NCBI GenBank assembly: GCA_964526785.1
Contig: CAZGMJ010000088.1
Location: 1-17,030, forward strand
DNA length: 17,030 nt
Direction of reading: 5' to 3'
Source of the DNA: CAZGMJ01 sp964526785
GTDB taxonomy: Bacteria > Planctomycetota > Phycisphaerae > Sedimentisphaerales > Anaerobacaceae
Below, piece after piece: positions 16,611 through 17,030 of the stretch (position 1 is its first letter; each line of letters opens with the position of its first letter). The translations under genes were made by a program, and so were the position numbers. The notes under the pieces are model-generated. The model saw only the letters and a program-made list of their open reading frames with translations, was not told where the DNA came from and searched no databases.

Positions 16611-16692
16611 CGAAAAAACAAACCCAATCGACACCCTTCTACATCGACTCGGGTGTCGTCCCGAGCGAGTGGAGCGAGTCGAGGGATCTCCC
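16611..16692. repeat. 82-bp direct repeat, copy 1
   Basis: 82 bases matching 16858-16939 with three substitutions. Contains AAAAACAAACCCAATCGACA at its left, then a hairpin CTCGGG-TGTCGT-CCCGAG and a CGAGCGAGTGGAGCGAG block related to the repeat at 12507-12546. A shorter third occurrence of the AAAAACAAACCCAATC word lies near 16713. The region 16693-16857 holds nothing else recognised. Confidence 0.8.
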
Positions 16693-16857
16693 TTTCCGTT
16701 GGACAAAAATGAAAAACAAACCCAATCTCAAAATAGACAAACCGCCGTGCCCTCGGATAGTTACCCATCTTCCATTCGCGACCTCCCCGGGCGCCAGTCT
16801 TCCCTCGATGCCTCAGTGCCTTGCTGCCCCAGTGCCTTGTTGCCCTGGCCCCTTATC

Positions 16858-16939
16858 CGAAAAAACAAACCCAATCGACACCCTTCTACATCGCCTCGGG
16901 TGTCGTCCCGAGCGAGTGGAACGAGTCGAGGGAGCTCCC
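16858..16939. repeat. 82-bp direct repeat, copy 2
   Basis: Second copy of the 16611-16692 repeat in the same orientation, 247 bases away, with three mismatches. The high identity suggests recent duplication or ongoing spread. The final stretch 16940-17030 shows no gene or repeat. Confidence 0.8.
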
Positions 16940-17030
16940 CCCCGACTTGCAAATATGGAAGAACCCCTCCTGCATCGTGTCTGTGAAAATAAACTGGCGC
17001 GCTGTTGTGGGTTTTGTTACTCTTTGTCTG

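Noticed and set aside
16456..16986. 176-residue + strand frame in the right-end repeats
   Set aside because: Spans two copies of the 82-bp repeat and a hairpin element; the translation follows the repeat words rather than a protein fold.

Overview
The window looks like a chromosomal segment of a G+C-rich, polysaccharide-degrading planctomycete, possibly of the Phycisphaerae/Sedimentisphaerales type. This placement is an inference. It rests on two divergent GroELs, two secreted glycoside hydrolases of the GH127 and GH29 types, a Zn-less anti-sigma factor paired with an ECF sigma factor, and intergenic repeats that I associate with that group. No rRNA, tRNA, integrase, transposase or CRISPR array was seen.

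Left part (1-4835, + strand). The tail of an unknown gene ends at 54 and is followed by a clear intrinsic terminator (107-141). A secreted GH127-type beta-L-arabinofuranosidase follows (366-2375). Next come an ECF sigma factor (2635-3285), an overlapping membrane-anchored anti-sigma factor (3275-4252) and an isochorismatase-fold cysteine hydrolase (4296-4835). The GH127 gene and the sigma gene are each preceded by nearly the same promoter-like block: TTGACC, 8 nt, GCAATCTGC, then a -10-like AT-rich stretch (196-226 and 2524-2554). This suggests common control.

Middle (4901-12306, - strand). A protein-folding cluster is read right to left: groEL2 (with a GGM tail), a GH29 alpha-L-fucosidase lipoprotein, groES, groEL1 (without a GGM tail), dnaJ, grpE and an FmdB-type zinc-ribbon protein. 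Gaps are 87 bp or less and no strong terminator is visible between the genes, so one long transcript is possible. The glycosidase inside a chaperone cluster is the oddest gene order here. dnaK, hrcA and a CIRCE element are not visible.

Right part (12307-17030). A repeat-rich intergenic stretch with GTCATTC-headed hairpin elements (12403-12736) is followed by a lower-G+C gene on the - strand. That gene (13081-15081) encodes a PD-(D/E)XK nuclease fused to an SF1-type DUF2075/Schlafen-3-like helicase. Beyond it lies about 1.9 kb without a convincing gene. It holds four degenerate tandem copies of a repeat of about 355 bp with a conserved GC hairpin, and a pair of 82-bp repeats. The nuclease-helicase between two repeat islands is the best candidate for an accessory, possibly defence-related, locus.
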